A stretch of 64,000 nucleotides of DNA, taken from the NCBI GenBank assembly GCA_036426205.1, contig CM071573.1, positions 39,217,455-39,281,454 on the forward strand, read 5' to 3'. Shown here piece after piece: positions 31,943 to 43,864 of the stretch. Each line of letters opens with the position of its first letter. The stretch's first letter is position 1. The stretch is from Ascaphus truei (lineage: Eukaryota; Chordata; Amphibia; Anura; Ascaphidae). Under the pieces are notes generated by a model. The model saw only the letters and a program-made list of their open reading frames with translations. It had not been told where the DNA came from and searched no databases. The translations under genes and the position numbers were made by a program.

Positions 31943-34725
31943 TTGAGTTTGCAGTCGGACAGTTGTTATACTGCTGCTTATCCAGGTGAATGCATAGACA
32001 TGGAGAGTGAAGGTTTTTTCAGGTGTTACATGGTTTTTTTGTAGCGCATACACTTGTGGATGCTTTTGTGGAGAATCCTATTAAGATCAGAGGCCAACCA
32101 AAATGACTTCCTGGTTGTGTGTCCTATTTATTATCTCGCTGGAGTTCTGTTTCTATCCAGTAACTATGTAGGTACCTAAGGTCATGACTTCATCTGGCAC
32201 GGACACAACATTCACGTCTTTCTAATATTAAATCTCCTATTCCGCACGGGAAAAAGAATGTACCTTTGTAATGCTTGATTACAGGTTATATTCATCTGTA
32301 AAACGTTGCTTTACAGTCTCTATAGTTTATGTGCATTGTAGGACCAGCCAGCCCCCCTGACACTTTTGTTAATGACACAGTCGCTCTAAGCACTATTAAA
32401 GAGGCTCTTTACAAAACCTGTTCTTGCTTTAATATATGCAGCCTTTCATTAGCTTTATCGAAAATGAATTTCCTAAACTGCCGATCGATTCGTTCTCTGC
32501 GATTGATCAGCAAACGTGAACCCTGCTTCCCAGGGTTCACTAAATGACTAAAAAGAAAAAAAGTGCGCTACTATAAAGGATCCTGGGATATATCACAACA
32601 AATTGTGATATAAAAGTGATGTAAACGTGAATACTCAGATCCCACAATACCAATGCAAGATGTGAAAAATACATCAGCCAGTGAACAAGTTGTGATATAA
32701 GTGTCTGTTTTTATTTTATGGCCACATAAATTAAAGGAGCAATCCAAGTAATTCCAACATGTGTGTGTTTTTAAAATAAATACGTTCTGTAGTATTAGAT
32801 AATACTTACAAATTTTTTTTTTTAAATTCAACTCAATGCCATTTTTAATCAGTTTTAATATACTGAGCATCCTTTGATTTCTGTAGCAACATGTCCCCAG
32901 CAGTGGAAGATATTTGTAACACTAACAAAAACAGAAAGGCCAGCGCATCATACAAAATGACACAACATGTAGTGCAATACCTCAGTATTTACAACACTAT
33001 CCTCTTTGTGATAATTTGTTGCCAATATTTCCAACAGTTTTGCTGCAAACTGTAACAATAGATAATGTTACCATAGTAATATAAGAATACATTGTAGCTG
33101 CTGAGTTACACTGACTGAAGGATTGATTGAAACTAAAAGGGCGGCCATTTTGTGAATAAAGACAAAAAAACAACGCGCAATGTTCATAGTGTAATAAAGT
33201 TTAGTAACAAATTAATAATAAAAAAAGGGGGTCAGTATTCTGCGTACATCAAAACAAATCCCTAAAAGAATATCATGTAACAAGACGTGTTACCAACGCT
33301 GGAACCGGGTCAGTTAGGACACTCATCATCTGGTCACTTGAAAGTCATTTTCAAACGATATGTCCCTCCCCGTGATAGGTGGCTCCACACCAATGGGCAC
33401 AAGGAATTCTCCCCAGAGTGGGTAGAGGTGAAGCAGCTCTCCTATGCCAATCGCATCCCGTTATCCAGGATCAGATCAAGAGTCCAGCGGTATCGCCCTT
33501 ACTTCACCACACAAGCGTCACTACCAGCATGACCCGGGGAGTATGTTCCGGCAGATATATAGGGCAGCTAAAGGTAACCGTGCCGTACTCCTACACGTTT
33601 CATAGCTGAAAAACCTACTACGTTAAACCCCATTGGCGTGGGGCCACCTACCACGGAGACGGACATATCGTTTGAAAATGTCTTTCAAGTGACCAGATGA
33701 TGAGTGCCCTAACTGACCCGGTTCCAGCGTTGGTAACACGTCTTGTTACATGATATTCTTTTAGAGATTTGTTTTGATGTACGCAGAATACTTACCCCCT
33801 TTTTTTATTATTAATTTGTTACTAAACTTTATTACACACTGAGCATTGTGCGCTGTTTTTTTGTCTTTATTCTGTTTTAGTGTGTGGGGTGCTGGGCCAC
33901 CCCGGTTTTACAGCTGCAGACGCTCTTCTATTTACCTTATCAGGGTTATGTACTTGACACTTATTGTGTTCACTGGCTGATGTATTTTTCACATCTTGCA
34001 TTGGTATTGTGGGATCTGAGTATTCAGGTTTACATCACTTTTATATCACAATTTGTTGTGATATATCCCAGGATCCTTTATAGTAGCGCACTTTTTTTCT
34101 TTTCTGTTCTCACTGGCCATTTAGTGAACCCTGGGAAGCAGGATGTTTGCTGATCAATAACAGAGAACAAATCGATTGGCAGTTTAGGAAATTCGTTTTC
34201 AATAAAGGTAATCAAAGGCTGCATACGTTAAAAAAAGAAAGTTTTTATTTTTTTTAAAGAGCCTCTTTAATAGTGCTTAGAGCGACTGCGTCATTAACAA
34301 AAGTGTCAGGGGGGGTTGGCTGGTCCTACAATGCACATCAACTATAGAGACTGTAAAGCAACGTTTTACTGATGAATATAACCTGTAATCAAGCATTACA
34401 AAGGTACATTCTTTTTCCCGTACGGAATAGGAGATTTAATATTAGAAAGACGTGGATGTTGTGTCAGTGCCAGATGAAGTCATGACCTTAGGTACCTACA
34501 TAGTTACTGGATAGAAACAGAACTCCAGAGAGATAATAAATAGGACACACAACCAGGAAGTCATTTTGGTTGGCCACCGAGCTTAATAGGATTCTCCACA
34601 AAAGCACCCACAAGTGTATGCGCTACAAAAAAAAACATGTAACACCTGAAAAAACCTTCACTCTCCATGTCTATGCATTCACCTGGATAAGCAGCAGTAT
34701 AACAACTGTCCGACTGCAAACTCAA
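31943..34725. repeat. 2.8-kb palindrome with arms of about 1.1-1.5 kb
   Basis: 31,943-33,400 is the reverse complement of 33,627-34,725, with a central spacer of about 226 bp. Checked paired landmarks include TTGAGTTTGCAGTCGGACAG at 31,943 with its inverse ending 34,725, CCATTTAGTGAACCCTGGGAAGC near 34,115 with its inverse near 32,530, and GGAACCGGGTCAGTTAGG near 33,300 with its inverse near 33,710. The left arm is longer because it carries a 415-bp repeat (32,735-33,150). Arm agreement by eye is high, around 90 percent. Confidence 0.9.
32735..33150 (-). mobile_element. Repeat of family T inserted in the left palindrome arm
   Basis: Ends are AAAGGAGCAATCCAAG on the left and GGGCGGCCATTTTGTG on the right. 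The same family, in the other orientation, lies at 43.87-44.35 kb, sharing GCAGCTGCAATGTAACATTAT-like, AATACTACAGAAC and TTTGCTCCTTTA blocks. It is absent from the right arm, so it inserted after the inverted duplication formed, or was lost from one arm. The TTAAAGG end hints at a TTAA target, unproven. Confidence 0.6.
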
Positions 34726-35725
34726 GAGGGGTATGTCTCAATATCCTGGCTAGAAATGTGGCGCAAACCGAAGGGACTGTTTATCAGAGAAAAACCCCAC
34801 TGAATGCTTAATGTAACCATATTAAATAAAAAGGTGTTATCCACTATAATAAAGAAACAGATTGGCATACACTTTATCCAATTGGAAGCCTAGGAAAAGA
34901 AGACCCGGACCTCCAGCCAATGAAAACCTCAGACACACAAGAGTCTGGGCCTCCACCCGGTGCGGTCACCATTAACAAAAGGCCAAGACTTTTTACAATA
35001 TTTAATAACAATGATCTATTCTATACGACACAGCGTGATTACATTTAGGGCAATATGTACTAAGCAATGCTAAGCTTTTACGTCAATGGGCTCTACAAAG
35101 CCTTACGGCTTGGTAATATGGGCACAAGTATTTTCCCAACACATAACCAATGGATGCCAATATATTTTCTCCTGGATGTCCATTGTATTGCTCATGCCAA
35201 CAGGCGTTTGCAAGAAACTTGATTTTAAAGAGTTAATTGTTGTGAAATGGGATTATTTGGTGGTATAATGAGCTTCTTTGCCTCAGCTGTTTTCTCCTTG
35301 ACCATCGCCTGCAGTGCTGCAGTGTAAAGTTGTGCCTGGCCCCCTGGAGGCTACTACTCAGCACTAAGCTCTTCTAACGACAGCTGAAGCATCTGTCCCC
35401 TTGGCAGGGACTTGCAGTGCTTTATGAAAACAATGCCGCCTAAACACAGGAAGTCCATGAACCGGCCGCGGCTATCGGGGATATAAACACAACCAAATAT
35501 TTGTCTGATGTGGGTAGGAAAGCACGACCAGGTTAAAGCGGCAGCTCTTGTTCAGGCGAAAGCAAATCCGAAATAAACATAGTGCACACTATATTTATAA
35601 AAAAAATGATTGTAGAAATCCTTACTTATTCATTGTGCTGCTCTTAACACCGACACAACATGCAGACATTGAACTTAAGACGGCAATGCAAGTGGGCGAT
35701 TTTATTTGTGTGCTCATTTTTTAGC
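34726..35725. other. Single-copy DNA, nothing recognised
   Basis: No repeat end or gene is visible. Confidence 0.35.
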
Positions 35726-35726
35726 G

Positions 35727-36065
35727 TTGGATTGAAGCAGGGAGTCTCCGGAGCTGAACCCCATTAATTTCAGCTTTGGGGAGCCCCTGCTTCCGGAGAT
35801 ACTTCCCTCCCGTAGGAGGCGGCGGTAGTCGCTTCACTCAGCTAGCAGGGTTCATGTAATGGCGGGGTTTCAAAGCTCCCGCACCGTGCGGGCCAATAGG
35901 AAGCCGTGACGTCATCATGTTTGGCTTCCTATTGGCCCGCGTGACGCGGGAGCTTTAAACTTTGACGCGATACTGGCGTCCCCTTTGGAGGTCTATATTT
36001 CAGAAAGTAAGGGGTCCCCAGAGCTGAAATTAAGAGGGTTCAGCTCTGGAGACTCCCTGCTTCAA
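35727..36065. mobile_element. Palindromic MITE, family P
   Basis: TTGAAGCAGGGAGTCTCCGGAGCTGAACCC at the left is mirrored by GGGTTCAGCTCTGGAGACTCCCTGCTTCAA at the right. An inner dyad pairs GGGCCAATAGGAAGCC with GGCTTCCTATTGGCCC. There is no coding capacity. Relatives are at 25.9, 36.6 and 38.5 kb. Confidence 0.75.
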
Positions 36066-36584
36066 ACCTGTGTAAAACAAAAATAGAAAAAGTGCATGAA
36101 TTTTCCTTTAATGCCCCAGAGTAACTCTGGAGCAAAAGCAAATGTGTGTTAATTTCTCCGCCAATTCTGTCCTACAGTAGCTGCATCAGGCCGGGGAGTA
36201 ACAGCAGGAGGAGCAGCAAGACACACAAACAATACAATGGGGTGTGGGGTTCTATTACTTCTGAGTTGTGGTCATGAGTCTTTTTTTCCCCTCTCCCTTT
36301 ATATCTGCATTGAAATTCAGAGATGTTATGAACCTCTCTGACTAACCACGTGCAGCACATACTGTATAAGAAACACGATTAACAAGCTACTTATATTCAA
36401 CATAACCAAGAGCCAAACAGTGTTCATTGAGCTTTTCTGTTCACCAAGCTTTCTGACTCTGCATTAGACCCCAGGATTAGAGACTATATTATAGTGGTTA
36501 CTCTGTTGGTGTTTGCAAAGTATTTGTGGTATAAATACCACCAAAACAGAGCTCCGAGGCCTCCTGATTGCCAAGATATTTAAT

Positions 36585-36815
36585 CTTTTCCTTTTGCCAT
36601 TACTTCCAAGGAAAAACAAAGGTGGCTCTGGCCTGCATTGTCACTGATTTTCTATTGGCCGCCTGAGTGAGGCCGCACCAGGGGCCATATTGTTTCTTCC
36701 GGACAAGTAATGATGTAAGGGAATTTCAGCATTAAATATCTTAAAAACAGTGGGCTCTGTAGCTTGAAGTGCTGCGGTGCAGCTCCAAGGGACTCCTTGT
36801 TTCAAAGCAGGTTAA
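36585..36815. repeat. Diverged relative of palindromic family P
   Basis: TTTTCTATTGGCCGCCTGAGTGAGG and GCAGCTCCAAGGGACTCCTTGTTTCAAAGCAGG echo the inner and outer blocks of the 35.7-kb copy. Confidence 0.4.
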
Positions 36816-36849
36816 TAAATAGATGTAGCAAAGGTCATTGCTCTTATGG

Positions 36850-37870
36850 TGGGTTATGCTGTGATATTCTGTGTTCTCACAGCCATTGAATCCTCTGGAA
36901 ACTCTGTGATATTCATTCCATTTTCTGATTTCATTCCCCCATCTAACCTTTGGTTATCCTCTTGGTCTTTTAATTTCCTTTGGAAAACAATCAAGTACCA
37001 TCTTTGGTCATTTCTTCTTTCAATATGTCCCGCTGACTGCCATTTCCCCTGTTTCTCTGGGTATTACCCAGCACACATCTCCCCATACTTCTTTGAGTTG
37101 TCTGAAGCTTCTGAATGATCTTTGAAGAGTTAGGGTCCAAGTTTCCCATCCATATGTGAGCACGGGCAGAATACACTGATCGAAAACTTTCCCCTGGAGG
37201 CGCAGTGGAAGGTTTTCTAAAAAGATTGTCTTGTTTCTTCCAAATGCCTCCATCCCATCTTCATTGTCCTGTTGATTTAATTCAAATGGTTCCTATCCAT
37301 TGTTATAAGTCGGCCAAGGTAAACATATTCTTCGCACTTTGCAGAGGTGACACATTTGTTGAATATCACTTTGGTCTTGCTGGGATTCTTATTTAGTCCC
37401 ACTTTCTTAGGCCGCGATTATAGTTGTGGCGTGTGTGTGCAAAACATGTACTAGGCTGGAGGCAACAGGAAGGCATGGCAGAGGCATGGCCTACATTAAT
37501 TTGTTCCGGCGTCACGTGGCAATGTGCGCATGCACGCCGCCACTATAATCGCAGCTTAACTTGCTTCGGTGAGTTATCTTATTTCTTGCTTGAAGTATTT
37601 TGGACTTGTGGCAACCCCCCCCCTCCCCAATGCAATGTCTTGAACAATTATTGCTGTGAAAAGCTTTGGTGACACGGTATCTCCCTGCCCCACTCCCTGG
37701 CTGATCCTTATCTTCATGTAATCTAATTGATTATGTGGCATTCTTATTAATGTTCCCTATAATATCAATCTACGCTTCTTCAACTCTTTGTCTTCTTAAT
37801 GCATTAAAACCACTGAGGTGTCATAAACTGTAAGTGTTCATTTTATTGCGTGTATTAAAGATATTATTGT
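36850..37870 (-). pseudogene. RTE-type LINE reverse transcriptase fragment, split by a MITE
   Basis: Read on the minus strand, GVGQGDTVSPKLF near 37,660-37,700 is the RT motif of RTE elements (normally VRQGDTISPKLF). After the MITE at 37,410-37,555 the frame resumes with VGLNKNPSKTKVIFNKC and EYVYLGRLI, then KVFDQCILPVLTYGWETWTLT, the conserved C-terminal RT region of the clade. Several stops and frameshifts are present, and both ends of the element are missing. The catalytic YADD block falls in a decayed or deleted part before the MITE. Confidence 0.8.
37410..37555. mobile_element. Harbinger-type MITE, family H, inside RTE fragment
   Basis: GGCCGCGATTATAGT and ACTATAATCGCAGC are the inverted ends. 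TTA precedes (37,407-37,409) and follows (37,556-37,558). Removing the MITE and one TTA rejoins the RTE reading context, so a 3-bp TTA duplication is well supported. That is the PIF/Harbinger signature. Confidence 0.8.
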
Positions 37871-38469
37871 GGAAGCCTCTCTTTCCTTTCCATAACCCTG
37901 ATTGCCGAGGTTGCCGTGTATGCTGTTCACATTGCACCAGTTATCCAGCTGTGGGGTTCATCTACCTTTACAGAGTCAAGCAATTGCCACTGATCTCTGA
38001 CATGACTGATTATATTTGACACCACGTGAGTCTCCATTCACTTGATACAACCACATCATATTGGTTGAATTAACTTTATTTGCACTATGTATGCTTTTCT
38101 ATTTTTTGCATATTGATACCTGCGCTCCCCTGTTTTTCCAAGACGTGCTACAATAGAAGTGGAAGTTGCAGATCGTCCACTAAAGGTTTTTTTGAGCTGC
38201 AATTTTTTGTTCACTATTCACTTATTTGTATTTGTATTCACTTTATATTTATTCACGGCTATTGCCTTTATCACTGCGCCACCCATTTTGCAAGCATTAC
38301 ATATTTCTGTCAATTGCCATAATAGGACAAGTTTCCTTCTTGTCCGAAGACCAAACAAGACTGCTTTGCCTCAGAATGCAGAGGAAACAAAAGATTTGTA
38401 TAAGACACTAAAATGGCAATCCAAGCGTGCAATATTTTTGTCGATTTAAAAAAAACCCCCAAAAAAACC

Positions 38470-38635
38470 ATTTTACATGGGATTGATGCAGGGGGTGTCC
38501 AGAGCTGAACCCCATTCATTTCAGCTCTGGGGAGCCCTTGCTTCCAGAGACACAGACCTGTAGGTTGTACCGATAGCTGATCCGCTCTACTACCAGGGTT
38601 CATGTAATGGTGGAGTTTTAAAGCACCCTGGGAGC
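38470..38635. mobile_element. Left half of palindromic MITE family P
   Basis: GATGCAGGGGGTGTCCAGAGCTGAACCCCATT through CAGGGTTCATGTAATGG matches the left half of the 35.7-kb copy. A smaller piece of the family (GCAGGGGGTGTCCAGAGC) is at 48,789-48,812. Confidence 0.6.
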
Positions 38636-38639
38636 AAAT

Positions 38640-39435
38640 TTTGTTTTTCTTTTTTATGTCTTACTATCTTAAAAGAAATACCCACCCTGTCTTAATTTTT
38701 GATTTTTGGTATGTTTGAATATCAAAAGGTGTATGTTTTTTAACGGTGTGCTGCTAATTGTTTAACAGACAGATTTATTGGGGGGAGGGTCATGTGACTG
38801 CTTTGATGTATAAATGTAACACCAGTCTAAGGGACGCATTGGCAGGGTATGCATTGGCATCTTAAAGTGATCATTTTAAGTGAGAATATATAGTTAGACT
38901 ATAGTTTAACTAGAGGAGGACTGGGGACTGGATCTACTGCAAACTCTTCTACACAAGGCAACAAACGGGGAGCTTCTCTGACCACACTATGATCCCATGC
39001 TTGTTAGCCTCCACCATTACCCCCCCCCCCCCTTACACCTTATTTTACTGCAGCCTCTCCCAACACTGACTGCAAACAACTACCTCCCCCCCCCATTCAA
39101 CCCTCACCCACTCAGCCCACTGCATACAGTACCCTGAAAAGACCCTAGCATTGCAATGCAGCAAAACATTTGACAAGGAAAAGGCACACCCCTGCTGTTT
39201 AATCTGCACACAAACACTTGGTTCACAACAGCTCCATGCAGCATTATCGACCTCTGTGAATGAACCTGGTATGTACCTCAACTTTGTTCTTTTTCGTGGC
39301 CTTATGGAAATGTTACTCCCTCTATCCATAACAAACTCCTCCCTCCTGGCCCACACCCTATATCACCATACACCCTGTACTACTCAAAAGCCTTGCACTA
39401 TCTTCTGAATGTTGGTGGAGAACTCTGAAAACCAG
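38640..39435. other. DNA upstream of the LINE, perhaps its 5' region
   Basis: C-rich runs lie at about 39,020 and 39,088. A frame at 39,151-39,408 with paired cysteines could be remnant ORF1 or 5' UTR of the LINE; I could not place it in a family. Confidence 0.25.
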
Positions 39436-39519
39436 CACACCAACCACTGCACACTCAAATGGCAAACATCACAAATTTACAACTTGCAAACAACTACTCG
39501 AATTTCTACTCATACTATT

Positions 39520-42470
39520 ACTCTCTTTAGCAGGTGATATTGAACTTAACCCAGGCCCTCCCATTTCAACTCTGTCCAATACCCCTGAGAATTCCACCTT
39601 TAAATTCCAAAAAGAGCTATCTGTCACACACATAAATATCCGGAGCCTGCTGCCCAAACTGGATGAACTAAGAGCATGATGCCTTATGCATAAACCCAAA
39701 GCCATCGTTCTCACAGAAACATGGCTAACCCCTGATGCAAATATCGCCATTCAGGGATACTCCATTTCTAGGAGAGATAGGTCTATGAGAGGAGGAGGGG
39801 TGTTATTTTATATTGCAGACACCTCACAATTTACACTGTTAAATTGCCCCCCAGAGCCCACCCTCCTTTGAAATCCTAGTTGGCAGAATCTGCCTCCCCT
39901 TTTCTAAGCCCATCTTGGTTGCTGGCATCTACCACCCCCCTAAAGCTCTTCTACAGTCCCTGACTGATATCACCCAGTTTCTTGGCTCCATTTTCTCTCT
40001 GAATGAGAAGAGTGAGCTGCTAGTTCTTGGGGATTTCAACTTCAATTGGCTCGACCCTAAACACCACAAAAACCACAAAATCCAGACACAAACAAGTCGC
40101 TTAACTCATTTGCTAACCTACATGGACAAACCTGAAATCAGACAACCATTCCTTGCTAGACTGGTTTCTCTCCTCAAATCCCAGCAGAATCCAATCCTCT
40201 GGCATCCTTCCTGACATTTTCATTGACCATGCAATAGTGTACCGTGTAAGGAAAATTAAACCACCCCAATCAAGCCCTAAAGTTCTCCTCACTAGAACAT
40301 TTAGAAACTTTAATCCACAACAGTTTCTGACTGACCTTGGCACAGAATCGATTTAATTCCCGACACTGATTCTGCACTCGACTATTTCCAATCCGAGTTC
40401 TTAAAACTCTGTGATACCCATGCTCCACTACGCAGAATAAGGGTATGGGGGGCCCACCTTCCATGGGTTAAAACTGACCTTATAGCACTCTACCAGTTCA
40501 GAGATGCCTTGTAGAATAGCTACAAAGTAACTGGTACTACCAAGTATCTCAATCACTACAGATGCCTGCAGAACATGTGCACAAGGCAAACAAGACATGC
40601 AAAAGCACAATATTACTCTGACAATCTCCTCCAGAATACATCAAACCCAGCCAACTTCTGGAAGGATATCAACAACATATTCCAGCCTTCTAACCATCAA
40701 CAACCAAGTAATATCACTAAGGGGAATATTACTCTGATAAACCCCACTGACATTGCAAATGCATTCAATGATTACTTTGTGGGGTATGCCACTGTACTAA
40801 TTTATTAGCGAAACACAACCCAAACCACAAACATGAATCTTATCCTGGGAGTACCCATATAGACCCAAGCCCCTCCCGACACTGCCCACAATTTTCAATT
40901 TGGCCCAGTATACGAAGAGGAGATTACACAAGCGCTCCTCAAATTAAAACCAAGCAGCAAATGTGGACCTGACTTACTACAATATAAGTTCCTAAGACCT
41001 GGTGCCCCAGCCATTGCCAAACCAATTGCTTCCATAGTCAACTCTATCCTGTCTGCAGGCCATATCCCCAAGACCTGGAAAACTGCCAGAATTGTCCCAA
41101 TCTTCAAAAGTGGGGACAAAAACACTGACTCAAACTACAGGCCAATCTCTCTTCTCCCAATAATATCCAAAGTCATGGGAAAATATGTTCACTCCCAATT
41201 AAGCGATTACTATACCAAGAAAAATTTCCCTAACCAATTCTAATCTGGCTTTCGCCCCAAACACTCAACCGTAACTACCCTGCTAAAAGTTTGCAATGAA
41301 ATCCAGTGTGGAATGGAATGGGGACAACTCACTTGTGCAATATTCCTAGATTTTGCCAAGGCTGTTGATACTGTTGATCATGCTATCCTGCTTAACAAAC
41401 TCCAGTGCTCCGGAATAGGGAAGCATGATTTAAACTGGTTTCAGTCCTACCTTTCAGGTAGATTCCAACATGTGTCCATCTCAGGCTCTAACCCCAACCC
41501 CTCGGATATCACCTGTGGTGTCCCGCAAGGCTCTGTTCTGGGGCCCCTACTCTTCTCAGTGTTCATCAATGATCTTCTCACTGCTTGTAAGAAAGCCTCA
41601 ATACACAAGTATGCAGATGACACAATCCTATATGCACACAGCCATAGCCTCTCCGACCTTGAACACATACTTCAGTCTGACTGTTTGAGACTCGAAAACT
41701 GGATTTCCCAACACAAACTGGTTTTAAACACTGACAAGACTGTAACAATGGTATTTGGGACCAAGACTACAAATTTAAAGCTTCCAGTGACTGAGCTCCA
41801 GATCACAACCAACGCTAACACCACCCTAACTCCTGTTACTAGTTTTAAATACCTGGGCATATGGTTTGACTCCCACTTAACTTTCGGGGTCCACATTGAT
41901 ACCCTGACATCCAAAACCTATACCAAACTAGGTGTACTTTATAGGAACAAATCCTCCCTAAGTCTGCTGGTCAGAAAGCGCATCGCACAGCAGATGCTAA
42001 TGCCAATTATCGACTATAGAGACATAGTAGATGGCTCAGCACCCCAAACCCACCTTAGCAAACTTGACACCCTCTACAATTCAATATACCGTTTTGTTCT
42101 CCAATGCAACTACAACACACATCACTGCGAACTGCTCAAAGAACTAGATTGGTCATCACTTGAGTCTAGGCGCAAAGTTCACCTTTCCTGTCTTGCCTTC
42201 AAATACTTTCTGGGCAAGCTAACCACCTATCTGAACAAGCTCCTCACCCCTACCACATGCAGCACTTATCATCTGAGGTCTGACTCCAAAAGACTGTACA
42301 TGGTCCCAAAGCTCACCAAAGTATCCGGCCGCTCCTCCTTCACTTACCGTGCACCCCAAAACTGGAACAACCTACCAGAGACTCTCACATCCGCCACCAG
42401 TCTAAGCTCTTTCAAAACTAAAGCTGTCTCACATTTGAATCTGGTCTGTAACTGTTACATAAGCCTATAA
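39520..42470 (+). pseudogene. LINE ORF2: 2A motif, AP endonuclease, reverse transcriptase
   Basis: The family protein nicks target DNA and reverse-transcribes its own RNA there. After the 2A-like motif, the endonuclease is seen as THINIRSLLPKLDEL, IVLTETWL, LLVLGDFNFNWLD and IFIDHAIVY (39,600-40,240). The RT begins near 40,900 with KPSSKCGPD and SNYRPISLLP, and continues as an open 385-codon stretch from 41,313 with FLDFAKAVDTVDH, GVPQGSVLGPLLFSVFINDL and the catalytic YADDTILY near 41,610. Stops at 39,678 and 41,241 and frame changes near 39,868 and 40,200-40,400 make it a pseudogene. The motifs place it among CR1/L2/Rex1-like elements. Confidence 0.9.
39533..39559 (+). other. 2A-like ribosome-skipping peptide motif
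   Basis: The codons give GDIELNPGP, which fits the 2A consensus D-V/I-E-x-N-P-G-P exactly. It lies 15 residues before THINIRSLL, the start of the endonuclease, in the same frame. 2A motifs near the N terminus of ORF2 are established for some APE-type non-LTR elements, where they release or redirect the upstream peptide. Confidence 0.85.
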
Positions 42471-42526
42471 TATAGATTATCTCTAACTGTGCATGCAATG
42501 TCTTGTATATAATGAATACCCTTTTC

Positions 42527-43703
42527 ACTTATTGTATTGTATTGTATGTCTTTATTTATATAGCGCCATTAATGTACATAGCGCTTCACAGTAGTAATAC
42601 ATGTGGTAATCAAATAAATAACAGATAATATAAATAACAGATCATGGGAATAAGTGCTTTAGACATAAAAGTAACATTAAGGAAGAGGAGTCCCTGCCCC
42701 GAGGAGCTTACAGTCTAATTGGTAGGTAGGGAGAACGTACAGAGACAGTAGGAGGGAGTTCTGGTAAGTGCATCTGCAGGGGGCCAAGCTTTATGTATCA
42801 TGTGTTCAGAATATCCACAGTGCTATTCATATGCTTCTTTAAGCAAGTGTGTCTTAAGGTGGGTCTTAAAGGTGGATAGAGAGGGTGCTAGTCGGGTACT
42901 GAGGGGAAGGGCATTCCAGAGGTGTGGGGCAGTCAGTGAAAAAGGTTTAAGGCGGGAGAGGGCCTTATATACAAAGGGGGTAGAAAGAAGACATCCTTGA
43001 GAAGAACGCAAGAGTCTGGATGGTGCATAACGAGAAATTAGGGTTGAGATGTAAGGAGGGGCAGAAGAGTGTAAAGCTTTAAAAGTGAGGAGAAGAATGG
43101 AGTGTGAGATGCGGGATTTGATCGGAAGCCAGGAGAGGGATTTCATGAGGGGAAATGCTGAGACAGATCTAGGAAAGAGTAGAGTGATTCTGGCAGCAGC
43201 GTTTAGGATAGATTGTAGGGGAGACAGGTGAGAGGCAGGAAGGCCGGACAGCAGGAGGTTACAGTAATCAAGACGGGAGAGAATGAGGGCCTGAGTCAGA
43301 GTTTTAGCAGCCGAGCAACAGAGGAAAGGGCGTATCTTTGTTATATTGCGGAGCAACAGGTTTTAGATATGTTTTTAATGTAAGGGGCGAATGTGAGAGA
43401 GGAGTCGAGTGTAACCCCTAGGCAGCGTGCTTGGGCTACTGGGTGAATGATCGTAGTTCCAACAGTTATGTGGAAGGAGATAGTAGGGCCAGGTCTGGGA
43501 GGAAGTATAAGGAACTCTGTTTTAGCCATGTTGAGTTTAAGGCGTCGGAGGGCCATCCAGGATGATATAGCAGAGAGACATTCAGAAACTTTGTTTTGTA
43601 CAGCAGGTGTAAGGTCGGGTGTTGAAAAGTAAATTTGTGTGTCGTCAGCATAGAGGTGATATTTAAACCCAAAAGATGTTATTAGGTCACCTAGAGAGAG
43701 TGT
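42527..43703 (-). pseudogene. 5'-truncated L2-type LINE, minus strand, nested
   Basis: Minus-strand reading gives [17 protein letters not shown] (RT catalytic YADD) near 43,640, [30 protein letters not shown], then SRLDYCNLLLSGLP, LQSILNAAARI, LSWLPIKSRI and PHLWNALPLSTRLAPSLSTFKTHLKTHL, the conserved RT C terminus of L2-like elements. The 3' UTR ends GCGCTATATAAATAAAGAC followed by an (ACAAT)n tail at 42,527-42,550. A frameshift near 43,350 splits the frame. It starts abruptly near 43,703, the usual 5' truncation. The host LINE UTR continues on both sides. Confidence 0.85.
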
Positions 43704-43864
43704 GTAACTCTGTAACTATGTATTTGTAATCATGTATTATTTGTCATCTTAACTCAGTGCCCAGGACATACTTGAAAACGAGAGGTAACTCTCAATGTAT
43801 TACTTCCTGGTAACACATTTTTATAAATAAATACAGCTGCGAGTACCTTAAATGAGAAATAACT

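Larger units (their letters stand above)
39440..43850 (+). mobile_element. CR1/L2-group LINE with a nested L2-type LINE
   Basis: The element contains ORF2 (2A motif, endonuclease, reverse transcriptase) to 42,470, then a 3' UTR. The UTR is interrupted at about 42,527-43,703 by another LINE in the opposite orientation and resumes with GTAACTCTGTAACTATG, TTGAAAACGAGAGGTAACTCTC and a terminal ATAAATAAATA tail at about 43,830-43,845. The 5' limit is uncertain. Confidence 0.75.

Noticed and set aside
33287..33609. Frames in the central part of the 2.8-kb palindrome
   Set aside because: No reverse transcriptase, nuclease or transposase motif is present, and the frames cross from arm to spacer.
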